Below the pieces are notes generated by a model, which saw only the letters and a program-made list of their open reading frames with translations, was not told the DNA's origin and made no database searches. From assembly GCA_964501335.1 (NCBI GenBank), contig CAZCTC010000009.1:1-64000 (forward strand): 64,000 bases of DNA. The letters run 5' to 3'. Below, one piece after another: positions 33,622 through 43,500 of this stretch. Every line of letters starts with the position of its first letter. Position 1 is the first letter of the stretch. A program made the position numbers and the translations under genes. The DNA is from CAZCTC01 sp964501335. GTDB lineage: Bacteria > Chloroflexota > Anaerolineae > B4-G1 > SLSP01.

Positions 33622-35475
33622 ATGAGCGTGGTTGATGAAATCAAGGAGCGACTCGACCTGGTCGAGATTATTGGCCGTTACGTGCCGCTCCTCAAGGCCG
33701 GGCGCAATTTCAAGGGCGTATGCCCCTTTCACGGTGAAAAAACGCCCTCCTTCTTTGTCTTCCCGGATAACCAGCGCTGGCATTGTTTTGGATGCAACAA
33801 AGGCGGCGATCTCTTCACCTTCATCATGGAGCGTGAAGGCTGGGACTTTCATACCACCATCGAGGAACTGGGCCGCCAGGCGGGCGTGGAAATCCGCCCG
33901 CGCACCGAAGCGGAAAACAAAGCCGTCGAGGAAAACGAACGGCTCAGAGCCGCCCTACAGGCCACCGCGGAACTTTATCACATCTGGTTGATGAAATCTC
34001 CGCAGGCCGCCGGAGCCCGCAGCTATCTGGAACGCCGCGGCTTCACTCAGGAAACGCTGGAACGCTTCCACGTGGGCTACAGCCTGTCGGGATGGGATTC
34101 CACCCGGACCACGCTACTGGGCAAAGGCTTCACCGTCGCCGAACAGATCAAAGCCGGCATTCTGGTAGAAAAAGACGACGGCGGCAGCTTTGACCGCTTT
34201 CGCAACCGCCTCATGATCCCAATCTGCGACCGTCACGGTCTGGTCGTCGGATTCGGCGGGCGGGCGCTCGCCCCCGACGACCAACCGAAATATATGAATT
34301 CGCCGCAGACGCCGCTCTTCGATAAGAGCAAAATCCTGTTCGGCATGCATCTGGCCCGCGACGCCATCCGCGACTCCGGCTCCGTGGTGATCGTTGAAGG
34401 CTACATGGATGTGATGATTGCCCATCAGGGCGGCTTTGCCAATGTCGTCGCCCCTATGGGCACGGCTTTGACCGAAACGCACCTTCGACAATTGCAACGG
34501 ATGACCCGCCGGTTTATTCTGGCGCTGGATCCGGACGCGGCCGGCATCGAGGCGACCATGCGCGGGATGGAAGTAGCCCGCGACACCCTGGATCGCCAGA
34601 TGGAAGCCGTCTTCGATCCCCAGGGATTGGTGGGATACGAAGGCCGGCTACAAGCCGATATCCGCGCACTCACCTTGCCCGATGGGTTGGACCCCGACGA
34701 GCTGATCCTGCAAGATCCGGACCGCTGGCGGCAGATGGTCGCCGATTCACAACCGATTGTCCGGTTCTACTTTCAGCAGTTGCTCCAACGCGAAGATCCC
34801 CGCGAACCCAAAGGCAAAGCGCGTATCGTCGATGCCATGCTCCCGCTGTTGCGCGATCTCTCCAACAGCGTGGAACGGGAAGCCTACGCCCAGGAAATCG
34901 CCCTGAAGCTGGGATTGGATGCCCGCTCCCTGCTCGACCGCCTGCGCGCCCGCGACCGGGCCGAAGCGGTCCGCCGGGAGGCCCAGGTCACCGCGCCGGG
35001 CAAAAAAACCCAACGCGCCGATCTCGAAGCCTATATCCTGCAGCTCTTGATCCGCTACCCCCCACTGCTGGAACGGGTCTACATCCGTCTGGTTGAAATG
35101 GAAATGCTGCCGCTCCAGACGGAAGATTTTTCCCCTTCGGCCCGGCTTATCTACGAAGCCTGGCTGGAAGTCATGGGAAATCCAGAACAGGAATTGGAGG
35201 CCCTGCTGCCGCCGGACCTGCAAGAACAGGTCCGCACCTGGCAACAGGCGCCGTTGCCCGAGCTTCCCTTGAACCAATGGGAGAGCGATTTGATGCGGGT
35301 GATCCTGCGCGTACGCGAAAAACAGCTGGACGACATGAAGCGTCAAATTCAAACCCTGCTCACCGAAGCGCAGGCCGATGGAGACGCCCAAACGACGCTT
35401 TACTATGCCGCCCATCTGCAGGAACTCTCGATCAATCGGCTCCAGGTTCAACAGGCTCTGGCGCGCAAACTGTAA
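33622..35475 (+). CDS. dnaG: DNA primase
   Basis: Makes RNA primers at the replication fork, 617 residues, standard length. The N-terminal CHC2 zinc finger shows CPFHGEKTPSFFV and WHCFGCNKGGDLFTF. The catalytic core has the DnaG RNAP basin (about residues 120-240; RFRNRLMIPICDRHGLVVGFGGRAL). TOPRIM follows: VVIVEGYMDVMIAHQGG (Glu) and ILALDPDAAGIEA (DxD-like acidic pair). The C-terminal helical region (450-617) would bind the replicative helicase. With sigA directly downstream it forms the classic macromolecular-synthesis pair, without rpsU. Confidence 0.96.
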   Translation: MSVVDEIKERLDLVEIIGRYVPLLKAGRNFKGVCPFHGEKTPSFFVFPDNQRWHCFGCNKGGDLFTFIMEREGWDFHTTIEELGRQAGVEIRPRTEAENKAVEENERLRAALQATAELYHIWLMKSPQAAGARSYLERRGFTQETLERFHVGYSLSGWDSTRTTLLGKGFTVAEQIKAGILVEKDDGGSFDRFRNRLMIPICDRHGLVVGFGGRALAPDDQPKYMNSPQTPLFDKSKILFGMHLARDAIRDSGSVVIVEGYMDVMIAHQGGFANVVAPMGTALTETHLRQLQRMTRRFILALDPDAAGIEATMRGMEVARDTLDRQMEAVFDPQGLVGYEGRLQADIRALTLPDGLDPDELILQDPDRWRQMVADSQPIVRFYFQQLLQREDPREPKGKARIVDAMLPLLRDLSNSVEREAYAQEIALKLGLDARSLLDRLRARDRAEAVRREAQVTAPGKKTQRADLEAYILQLLIRYPPLLERVYIRLVEMEMLPLQTEDFSPSARLIYEAWLEVMGNPEQELEALLPPDLQEQVRTWQQAPLPELPLNQWESDLMRVILRVREKQLDDMKRQIQTLLTEAQADGDAQTTLYYAAHLQELSINRLQVQQALARKL

Positions 35476-35491
35476 TAATCAAGGAGGAGTA

Positions 35492-37093
35492 ATGAGCGCT
35501 CGTAAACACCCACCCCGATCAACAAAAACGGAACAGGAAGAGCCATGGGATGATGACGCCCTGGAAATCGAGGCCCCTGCTCGTCCTGCCCAGGCCAAAA
35601 GCCCGTTGAAAGGCAACAATGGGACCGAAGAAGTAGAAGAACTGGACGAAATCTGGGAGGAAGAGGACGAGCCCTCGGCTGACGATCTGGAACAGATCGA
35701 AGAAGAAGAATCTTCCAGTGAAATCGGGGAACTGGTCGAAGACCCGGTGCGCATGTATCTCCGGGAAATCGGCCGTGTGGATCTGTTGGAACCTTACCAG
35801 GAACTCTGGCTCTGCATTATCCGGGAAGCCACCGTCTATTTAAATCAGATCCGCCAGAATCTGCCCCCCGAAGTGACTGATGAGGTCCTCACCAACGCAG
35901 CACTGGAACTCTACAAATCCGCCCTGCAGGCCTGGAAGGAGCAATTGCGCACGGCCCAAAAATCGGAATTGCCGGCCTCCGACACGCCCTCCTTCCTTCG
36001 AGAGATCGAACGCCAGCAACAGGTCCTTATTTCGCCCGATCATTCTACGTTACGGGAATACATGGGACCCAACCATTGGGGCGATGATCCCATGTTGCGC
36101 CCTACCATTATTAAATTGCTGGAAGTAGCCACCTATCTCTACCTGCTGCCCCCGCAAGTCGTTTCCTATATTCGCAGCAAGGTTACCGAGTCGGAACGCT
36201 GGCCGACACTGAAACAGGCCGAAGCGCAGATCCCCGATCGGGAAACGCTCTTGCAATGGTGGATGCAGACCGATGTGATGGCCGCCGAAGCCCAACAGAT
36301 GCTGGTCCGCGCCAATCTGCGCCTGGTGGTCAATATCGCCAAACGCTATGTCGGACGCGGCGTCTCCTTCCTCGACCTGATCCAGGAAGGTAACATCGGG
36401 CTACTGCGCGCCGTCGAAAAATTTGATTTCACCCGCGGCTATAAATTCTCCACCTATGCCACCTGGTGGATCCGGCAGGCCATCAGCCGCGCCATTGCCG
36501 ATCAGGCCCGCACCATCCGCATTCCCGTGCACATGGTCGAAACGATCAACCGGCTGATGCGGGTGCAGCGCCAGTTGATGCAGGGCCTGGGCCGCGAACC
36601 TACCCTCGATGAAATCGCCCTGCAAATGGAAGTAATGGAGCCGGAAGATGTCACCGCGATCCTGAAGATCCGCGCCACCGGAAATCCCCTCTCCCCCAGC
36701 CTGGAACGCAAACTGCGCCGGGCCATGGCCAAAGTGCGCCGGATCATGAGCATCTCCCAGGAGCCCATGTCGCTGGAATCCCCGGTCGGCACCGAAGACA
36801 ACAGCGAACTCTCCGATTTTATTGAAGATGAAAACCTCCCCGGCCCGATGGACGCCACCTCGATGCAGATGCTCCGCGAACAGTTGCAAAGCATCCTCAG
36901 CGAGCTGGGCGATCGGGAACGCGAAGTATTGGAGATGCGCTTCGGCCTGAAAGACGGTCGCCCCCACACTTTGGAAGAAGTGGGCCAGGCCTTCAACGTC
37001 ACCCGCGAACGCATCCGTCAGATCGAGTCGAAGGCCCTGCGCAAACTCCGCCATCCGGGCCGCAGCCGCAAGCTGCGCGACTTCCTGGAATAG
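35492..37093 (+). CDS. sigA: RNA polymerase primary sigma factor (RpoD/SigA)
   Basis: Housekeeping sigma factor, 533 residues. An acidic N-terminal stretch (residues 10-80) precedes region 1.2 (DPVRMYLREIGRVDLLEP). Region 2 is intact: ANLRLVVNIAKRYVGRGVSF, LDLIQEGNIGLLRAVEKFD, and GYKFSTYATWWIRQAISRAI, the -10-recognising part. Region 3 begins IRIPVHMVETINRL. Region 4 has LEEVGQAFNVTRERIRQIE, the -35-binding helix-turn-helix. A non-conserved insert of about 180 residues lies between 1.2 and 2. ATG 35492 with AAGGAGGAG 5 nt upstream is chosen over the in-frame extension into dnaG. It presumably reads the TTGACA/TATAAT promoters with 16-nt spacers found in this window. Confidence 0.96.
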   Translation: MSARKHPPRSTKTEQEEPWDDDALEIEAPARPAQAKSPLKGNNGTEEVEELDEIWEEEDEPSADDLEQIEEEESSSEIGELVEDPVRMYLREIGRVDLLEPYQELWLCIIREATVYLNQIRQNLPPEVTDEVLTNAALELYKSALQAWKEQLRTAQKSELPASDTPSFLREIERQQQVLISPDHSTLREYMGPNHWGDDPMLRPTIIKLLEVATYLYLLPPQVVSYIRSKVTESERWPTLKQAEAQIPDRETLLQWWMQTDVMAAEAQQMLVRANLRLVVNIAKRYVGRGVSFLDLIQEGNIGLLRAVEKFDFTRGYKFSTYATWWIRQAISRAIADQARTIRIPVHMVETINRLMRVQRQLMQGLGREPTLDEIALQMEVMEPEDVTAILKIRATGNPLSPSLERKLRRAMAKVRRIMSISQEPMSLESPVGTEDNSELSDFIEDENLPGPMDATSMQMLREQLQSILSELGDREREVLEMRFGLKDGRPHTLEEVGQAFNVTRERIRQIESKALRKLRHPGRSRKLRDFLE

Positions 37094-37100
37094 ATCATTC

Positions 37101-37170
37101 AGGGCGCCCACACAGGGGCGCCCCTACGCCCAGAAACCGTTCCGTAGGGGCGGCCCGATGTGGCCGCCCT
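37101..37170. repeat. Paired GTAGGGGC inverted repeats after sigA
   Basis: AGGGCGCCCACACAGGGGCG/CCCCTACG followed by CGTAGGGGCGGCCC...GGCCGCCCT. These are the same two palindromes as at 4903-4970 in the reverse arrangement. They start 7 nt after the sigA stop and may act as a 3' hairpin. Confidence 0.65.
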
Positions 37171-37217
37171 CTACCACGTGAGATGTAAATCAGTACAAAC
37201 AAGGAGTTCGTAGTAAG

Positions 37218-37628
37218 ATGTTCGTCCAGCTTGAAATCGAGACCCGGACCAAGGTCGATTTCGTCGATATTACCACCGAAGTTCAAAAGGCAATTTCCGC
37301 CAAAGGAACCCACGAAGGAATCTGTTTCATCTTCTGCCCTCATACCACCGCCGGCATCGTCCTGAATGAAAATTGGGACCCCACCGTGCGCAGCGATATC
37401 GCCATGGTCCTGGAGCATATGGTTCCTACCAACCTGCCCTACCGCCATAGCGAAGGCAACTCCGACGGCCATGCCAAGGCCATCCTGGCCGGCAGCGATC
37501 ACTTCATCTTTATCCATGAAAACCGGCTCCAGCTGGGCACCTGGCAGGGCATTTACCTCGCCGAATTCGACGGGCCCCGTCGCCGCAAAGTCTGGGTGAA
37601 GGTGCAACCAAACTGTAAGTGCGAATAG
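37218..37628 (+). CDS. YjbQ / UPF0047 family protein
   Basis: Small conserved cytoplasmic protein, 136 residues, complete. The family signature is clear: IFCPHTTAGIVLNENWDP with conserved His, then RHSEGNSDGHAKAILAGSDH and the end LGTWQGIYLAEFDGPRRRKVWV. YjbQ proteins show weak thiamine-phosphate synthase activity in complementation tests, but their true role is unsettled. AAGGAG is about 13 nt upstream of the ATG. It is one nucleotide from the radical-SAM gene, so these are cotranscribed. Confidence 0.92.
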   Translation: MFVQLEIETRTKVDFVDITTEVQKAISAKGTHEGICFIFCPHTTAGIVLNENWDPTVRSDIAMVLEHMVPTNLPYRHSEGNSDGHAKAILAGSDHFIFIHENRLQLGTWQGIYLAEFDGPRRRKVWVKVQPNCKCE

Positions 37629-37629
37629 T

Positions 37630-39492
37630 ATGACCCCCACAAACAACTCCCCCGTACTCTGGGAACAGATCGAAGGACTCCTCTACCGCGTGCAGAAACC
37701 CGGCCGTTACGTCGGCGGCGAATACAACGCCGTCGTCAAACCCTGGGAAAGCGTCGATTTGCACGTCTGTCTGGCCTTCCCCGACCTCTACGACCTGGGA
37801 ATGTCCAACTTCGCTATGATGATCTTCTACGATCAGCTCAACCGCCGGCCCGATACCCTGGCCGAACGGACCTATCTCCCGGCTCCCGACATGATCGCCC
37901 AGCTGCGCACCGCCGGCATCCCGCTCTACACGCTGGAAAGTTACCGCCCGGTCCGCAGCTTCGACCTGCTGGGCATCAGCGCCGCCTACGAGCATCTCTA
38001 CACCAACCTTCTGGAACTGCTGGATCTCGCCGGCATGGAGATCCATGCCGAAAAACGCGAAACGCCCGATCCCCTGGTCATCTGCGGCGGCCACGGCACC
38101 TTCAATCCCGAACCGATCGCCGCCTTTGCCGATGCCTTCGTCATCGGCGAGGGCGAAGAGATCCTGGATGAGATCGTCACCCGCATGAAAGGGTTGCGGG
38201 GATTGCCGCACCTGGACCAACTGGCCGGCCTGCGCGACATCCCCGGGCTCTACATCCCCCGCTTCTACAAACCGGTCTACACGGGAGCCCGTTTTGCCGG
38301 ATTGGAAACGCTGGATGAGACAACCCCGCTGCCGATCCGCAAACGGGTCGTCGGCGAGCTGCCCCCCACCCCCACCCGCCAGCTGGTCCCCAATGTCGAA
38401 ATCGCCCACGACCGCGCCATCGTCGAGATCCAGCGCGGCTGCACGCGCGGCTGCCGTTTCTGTCAGGCCGGCGTGATCACCCGCCCGATCCGCGAGCGCT
38501 CCGTCGAAGAGATCGTGCAGACGCTCGACGCCATCGTCGATGCCACCGGTTACGAAGAGGCGGTCCTGCTCTCGCTCTCCTCGGCCGACTATTCGCAGAT
38601 CGGCCCGCTGCTCTCGGCGATCAAGGAACACTTCTGCGACCGACGGCTGGCCATCTCGCTCCCCAGCCTGCGCATCGACTCCTTCTCCGTAGAAATCGCC
38701 GAACGGCTGGGCAACGGCCGCCGCACCGGCTTCACCTTTGCCCCGGAGGCCGGCAGCGATGCGCTGCGGGCCCGGATCAACAAAGATATCTCCACCGAAT
38801 CCCTGCTCAAGGTAGCAGGCGAGGTCTTCAGCCGCGGCTGGCGCACCTTGAAGCTCTATTTCATGATCGGCCTGCCCGGCGAAACCGACGAGGATGTGCT
38901 CGCCATCGCCGACCTGGCCCGCCAGGTCTACCAGTTGGGCTTAAAAGCCCAGGGCCGCAAGACGGAAGTCCATCTCAGCGTCAACACCTTCATCCCCAAG
39001 CCGCACACCGTCTTCCAATGGGAAGCCGTGGCCGATCCGGAAACCGTCGCGCACCGGCAGCGGCTGCTGCGCGACAACCTCCCGACCCGCGGTATCACCC
39101 TGGCCTGGAACGATGCCCGCGAGACCCGGCTGGAATCGCTGCTCTCCCGCGGCGACCGCCGGCTGGAACCGTTGATCGAGAGCGCCTGGCGTCTCGGGGC
39201 ACGCTTCGATGCCTGGGGCGAGTGGGCCCGGCCGGATGCCTGGGAAAAGGCGCTGGCCGAGACCGGGATCGATTGGGCCGATTACATCTACCGCCGCCGC
39301 GAGCTGGATGAGCCTTTACCCTGGGACCATCTGGAAAGCGGCGTCGACAAACGGGCCCTGCAACACGACTACCGGCGCAGCGAAGAGGGCCGGTTCCTGG
39401 TCGATTGCCGCGAGCAATGTCACGCCTGCGGCATCCTGACCCACTACGCCGAATTCTGGACGAAGGAATGGAAATGCCCGACACCCCGATGA
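37630..39492 (+). CDS. TIGR03960-type B12-binding-like radical SAM protein
   Basis: Predicted Fe-S radical enzyme, 620 residues. The N-terminal part (about 20-180) resembles a B12-binding-like fold: HVCLAFPDLYDLGMSN, LGISAAYEHLYTNLLELLDLAG, VICGGHGTFNPEPIAAFADAFVIGEGEE. The radical-SAM domain carries the Cx3Cx2C cluster CTRGCRFCQAG at about residues 272-281, followed by EAVLLSLSSADYSQI and TFAPEAGSDALRARINK. The C-terminal part has CREQCHACGIL, possibly another metal site. The family always travels with the DUF2344 gene that follows. The reaction is unknown; RNA modification has been suggested but is inference. Confidence 0.93.
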   Translation: MTPTNNSPVLWEQIEGLLYRVQKPGRYVGGEYNAVVKPWESVDLHVCLAFPDLYDLGMSNFAMMIFYDQLNRRPDTLAERTYLPAPDMIAQLRTAGIPLYTLESYRPVRSFDLLGISAAYEHLYTNLLELLDLAGMEIHAEKRETPDPLVICGGHGTFNPEPIAAFADAFVIGEGEEILDEIVTRMKGLRGLPHLDQLAGLRDIPGLYIPRFYKPVYTGARFAGLETLDETTPLPIRKRVVGELPPTPTRQLVPNVEIAHDRAIVEIQRGCTRGCRFCQAGVITRPIRERSVEEIVQTLDAIVDATGYEEAVLLSLSSADYSQIGPLLSAIKEHFCDRRLAISLPSLRIDSFSVEIAERLGNGRRTGFTFAPEAGSDALRARINKDISTESLLKVAGEVFSRGWRTLKLYFMIGLPGETDEDVLAIADLARQVYQLGLKAQGRKTEVHLSVNTFIPKPHTVFQWEAVADPETVAHRQRLLRDNLPTRGITLAWNDARETRLESLLSRGDRRLEPLIESAWRLGARFDAWGEWARPDAWEKALAETGIDWADYIYRRRELDEPLPWDHLESGVDKRALQHDYRRSEEGRFLVDCREQCHACGILTHYAEFWTKEWKCPTPR

Positions 39493-40145
39493 CCCCAACC
39501 CCTCCGACCCGCATCCGCCTGACCTTTGCCACGTCGGGCGCGCTGGCCTACCTCTCCGTGCTGGACATGGGCCGGCTCTGGGAACGCTGCCTGCGCCGCG
39601 CCCGCGTCCCGATGCGCTATACTCAGGGATTCAATCCGCACCCCCGGTTGCAGATGGGTGCGCCACTCCCTGTGGGATGCAGCAGCCAGGGCGAATGGCT
39701 CGACTGCTGGCTGGATCAGCCCTGGACGCCGCAACAATTGCTGGAGGCGCTCGCCGGGCAGACTCCCGCCGGCCTGACCCTGCTGGACGCCGTCCAGGTC
39801 CCCGAAAACGCCCCCGCACTGGAAGGGTTGGTCGTCGCGGCTGAATACCGGCTCTGGGTGCAGGGAACGCCGCTGAACGAGGTCCAAGCCGCAGCGGAAC
39901 GGCTGCTCGCGGCCGAAAGCCTGCCCCGCGAACGGCGCGGCAAGGCCTACGACCTGCGGCCGCTGGTCGAAGCGCTCACCGTCTCCGCGCCGGCCGGGGA
40001 TAGCGATCCCATCTGGACCGCCGAACTCTATCTGAAAGTCACCGTGCGCCCCGGCGCCACCGGTCGCCCCGACGAAGTGCTCGACGCCCTGGGCCTGGGC
40101 AACGCTCCGCGCCGCTGCGTGCGGCTGCGGATGCTGACGGAATAA
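39474..40145 (+). CDS. DUF2344 / TIGR03936 radical-SAM-linked protein
   Basis: Partner of the preceding gene, about 223 residues. Conserved blocks: IRLTFATSGALAYLSVLDMGRLWERCLRRARVPMRYTQGFNPHPRLQMG (quoted as landmarks: F-x-K/S-G-L-x-Y-L-S, R-R-A, Y-x-x-G-F-N-P-H-P) and GCSSQGEWLD. The family partly resembles TrmB/TruD-associated RNA-binding modules, function unknown. Start 39474 is supported by GAAGGA 6 nt upstream. ATG 39489, which overlaps the radical-SAM stop as ATGA, is an equally fair choice. In many genomes the two are fused or adjacent. Confidence 0.88.
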   Translation: MPDTPMTPTPPTRIRLTFATSGALAYLSVLDMGRLWERCLRRARVPMRYTQGFNPHPRLQMGAPLPVGCSSQGEWLDCWLDQPWTPQQLLEALAGQTPAGLTLLDAVQVPENAPALEGLVVAAEYRLWVQGTPLNEVQAAAERLLAAESLPRERRGKAYDLRPLVEALTVSAPAGDSDPIWTAELYLKVTVRPGATGRPDEVLDALGLGNAPRRCVRLRMLTE

Positions 40146-40548
40146 AACAGCCAGGACGCTATCGCTAAGAAATTGGAAGCTGGAAGAATGGAAGTCCGTG
40201 CCTATCGGCTTCCATTCTTCTTTGAAAAAGATACAGAATTGTAAATAGTTCTGTATCTTTTCTGTATCCCTCACTCTATTTACTGCCTCCCTGTTTTTCC
40301 TCTATACTGGAAGCGTCTACACACCATATTCTAACCTTCCCTAAAAACGGTTTCTCTTACAGAAACTCACAGACTTACGACAATCTCATACACCAGCACC
40401 ACCCATACAATAAACCAAAGGCATTTCAATCGATCCTTTATTCACTTTGTTTTTTATTTTCCTGAAATTTCCAAAAAAGCAACACCTTGCGATTGTTGAT
40501 ACAAAAAGCAATTGTGCTCTGTGCGATAAGTCGAGAGGGAGAAAAACC
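40146..40548 (+). other. Gap before the DUF4157 island: two hairpins and a possible promoter
   Basis: Bases 40179-40221 contain GGAAGAATGGAAG and its complement CTTCCATTCTTC with a 15-nt loop. Bases 40226-40261 form a 14-bp stem AAAAGATACAGAA with TTGTAAATAG loop and a T-rich 3' end, a good terminator for the housekeeping operon. Then TTTACT (40279-40284), an 18-nt spacer and TATACT (40303-40308) is a possible promoter. About 240 nt of AT-rich leader precede the gene. The composition changes sharply here from GC-rich to AT-rich. Confidence 0.6.
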
Positions 40549-43500
40549 ATGAATAAGCCAATCCATCCGGCAGAAAGCCAAAAAGAGAAGCAGCCTCGTT
40601 CAACCCCTCAACAAGGAAATCTACAAAATTTAGAAAGCCCTTTCACCCAGGCCGGTTCCGAGCTGGGATTGAAAGGAATGGATTCTCTGGCCGCTCAGGC
40701 CAATGCCCTGAACCATATTCCGCCCAGCCAACGCCCGGCCGCCATGGCCCGCATCAATCAGGTTCAGGGCAACCGTCATATCCAAAGATTGATGGCCGAA
40801 AGGAACGCTCTCGAACAAAGACAAACCGCGCCTCCCTCTCAAGAAATGGAACCTTCTCCACACGCCCAGGAAACCAGAAGCACGCCACCCGCCGCCCTCC
40901 AGGTACCGATTCAACCCAAATTGAGCGTCAGCGAACCCGGCGATCGTTACGAGCTGGAAGCGGATGCCGTTGCCGAAGAAGTCATGCGCATGCCGGGACG
41001 GGCCACCCCGCCGGAAGATCCCAATAAAACCCCGGGCAGCAAAATCTCGCGCCTGCAACGAAAAGGAGTCAACACTCCCCAGACCACGCCGCAGCTCGAA
41101 AATCAGATCCAACAAATGCGCGGGGGCGGAGACGCTCTCCCGGATTCAGAACGCAGCTTTTTTGAACCCCGTATGGGAGTCGACCTGAGCCATGTACGAA
41201 TCCACCATGACAGCAGCGCTGCCCAACTGAACCGCAGCTTACAGGCCCGCGCCTTCACCATCGGCAGCGATGTCGCCTTCAATACAGGAGAATATCAGCC
41301 CGGCACGCCTGAAGGTCGACGATTGATGGCACACGAATTGACCCATGTGGTACAGCAGGGAGGCGCGGGCGAATTACAGCGAAAAACCGAAGAGAAATCC
41401 GAAAAAGCCGCTCCGGCTGTTTCTCCAGAAGAGGCCGTAACCAAAGCAAAAAACTCCCTCACGGAGTCAGATGTAAATGCTGAACAGGAAGAACCGCTTA
41501 AAATTGAAGAGCCGGCACTCCCTGAAGTCAAAGTACCGGAAAAAGGGAACGCAACCGGAAACAACGGTGCCGAAAACGCCACAGCGACCCCATCTGAAAA
41601 AGAGCCTGAAAACAAAGAATCGGCAACCACATCCACAAACGAAAAGAAAACCGACCCGGCCGAAAATTTAAATACTGTAAAAACAGCTCAACCCGAAACT
41701 CACAATACCTCCCAAAACAGCACCTATCCCAAAACGCCGGCTGCCGGAGCAGTCAAAGCGGAGAGCGCGGCGCCCCAGGAAGNNNNNNNNNNNNNNNNNN
41801 NNNNNNNNNNNNNNNNNNNNNNNNNNNNNNNNNNNNNNNNNNNNNNNNNNNNNNNNNNNNNNNNNNNNNNNNNNNNNNNNNNGCACACCCAAGGAAAAGC
41901 CCGCAGCGACGCCGGCCGCACAACCGGTCAAAGCGGAGAGCGCGGCGCCCCAGGAAGGCACACCCAAGGAAAAGCCCGCAGCGACGCCGGCCGCACAACC
42001 GGTCAAAGCGGAAGGCGCAGCGCCTCAGGAAAACGCCCCCAAGGAAAAGCCCGAAGCGACGCCGGCAGCACAACCGGTCAAAGCGGAAGGCGCAGCGCCT
42101 CAGGAAAACGCCCCTCAGGAAAACAGCGCAACAGCCAGGAAAACTTCCACCTCATCATCAGCAGGAAGCAACGCAACAGAAGGGGATAAGGCGCCCGCTT
42201 CCCCTGAAGAAGATCCCGGATTCCAGGCCGTGGCCTCCCGCAGCGAGGATGTGGCAGCTCAAGAAGAGACCCATGAGCCGGCTGCCAATGAATCCGCCGA
42301 AGCTCAAGGCGCAGCCGATCCCCAGGGCAGTGATGTGGAGATGGCCGCTCAAGATGAGCAGGTAGCTGAGATCGAAGCGCAAAAACCCAAGGAGTTCAAT
42401 CCCGAAGATTTTGTCGCCAAACTGATGGAAAAGATCAAAGAAACCGCCCCTAAGAATTTAAAAGAAGCCGCGGAGTTCAAAGGCAACAAACTCGACGATG
42501 TCAAAAATTCGATTTCGGGACAGGTTAAAGATAAAAAGCAAGAAGCGGAAGGACCTGTCGAAGAGAAAACCAAAGAGGAACCGGACAAAAGCGGGATCGA
42601 ACCTAAGAAAGTCGAGCCGCTAAAGGAAACCAATCCCGGTACGAAACCGGGACCGATCGGCGCGGAACAGGCCGCCCCCAAACCCAAGGGCCAGAGCGAA
42701 GTAGAAGCGCCGATGCAGAAAAGCGCAAAGTCGCTCGACCAGCAGATGGCAGATGCCAATGTCACTGAGGAACAACTGCAAAAATCCAATGAGCCGGAAT
42801 TCCAGGCAGCGTTAGGAGCCAAAAAAGATGCCCAGGCCGCAGCAACAGAAGGGCCCGCCTCTTATCGTGCAAAGGAAACCGCCACGTTGACCAAAGCCCA
42901 GGCCGAGAGCGCCATGACTGCCGAGCAAAAAGAAGCTCAGATGCACCAGGAGCGAACCCAACTGCTGCAGGAAGTCTTCGGCATCCAGGGCGAAACGAAA
43001 ACCGAAGATGAAGCCAAACGCAAAGAAATTGCGGAAAAGATTGCTGAGTACTATACAAATACTAAAGATGACGTTACCGAAATCCTCGACGGCCTGGATG
43101 GCTGGGTTACCGACAAGTTTGAAGCCGATGCAAATGCAGCCCGGGATAAATTTGTCAGTGAGGCCAATCGCCGGGTAAACGATTTCAAGATAAACCGCTA
43201 TCTCTGCCGGCCGGATGGATTGATTTTATGGGGCCAGGATCTATTTGCCGGTCCGCCGCCGGAAATCGAACTGATCTACCAGGAAGAACGTGAAAATTAC
43301 ATCGCGGCTGTCAAATCGACCCTCCAGGAAATTGCGATTTACGTTTCACAAAAGCTCAATGAGGCCAAAAACCGGGTGGCTCAGGGGCGTCAAGATATGG
43401 AAACCTACATTGCGACACTCGATCCGGCCCTGCGGGATGTAGGCAAAAAGGCAGCCGGGGATATTCAAAGCAAATTCGACGATTTGGAACAAAGTGTCTA

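Noticed and set aside
42126..42230. Two separate genes on either side of the N gap
   Set aside because: Frames join without change once the 100-N placeholder is ignored; the stop at 42189 is read out of frame.
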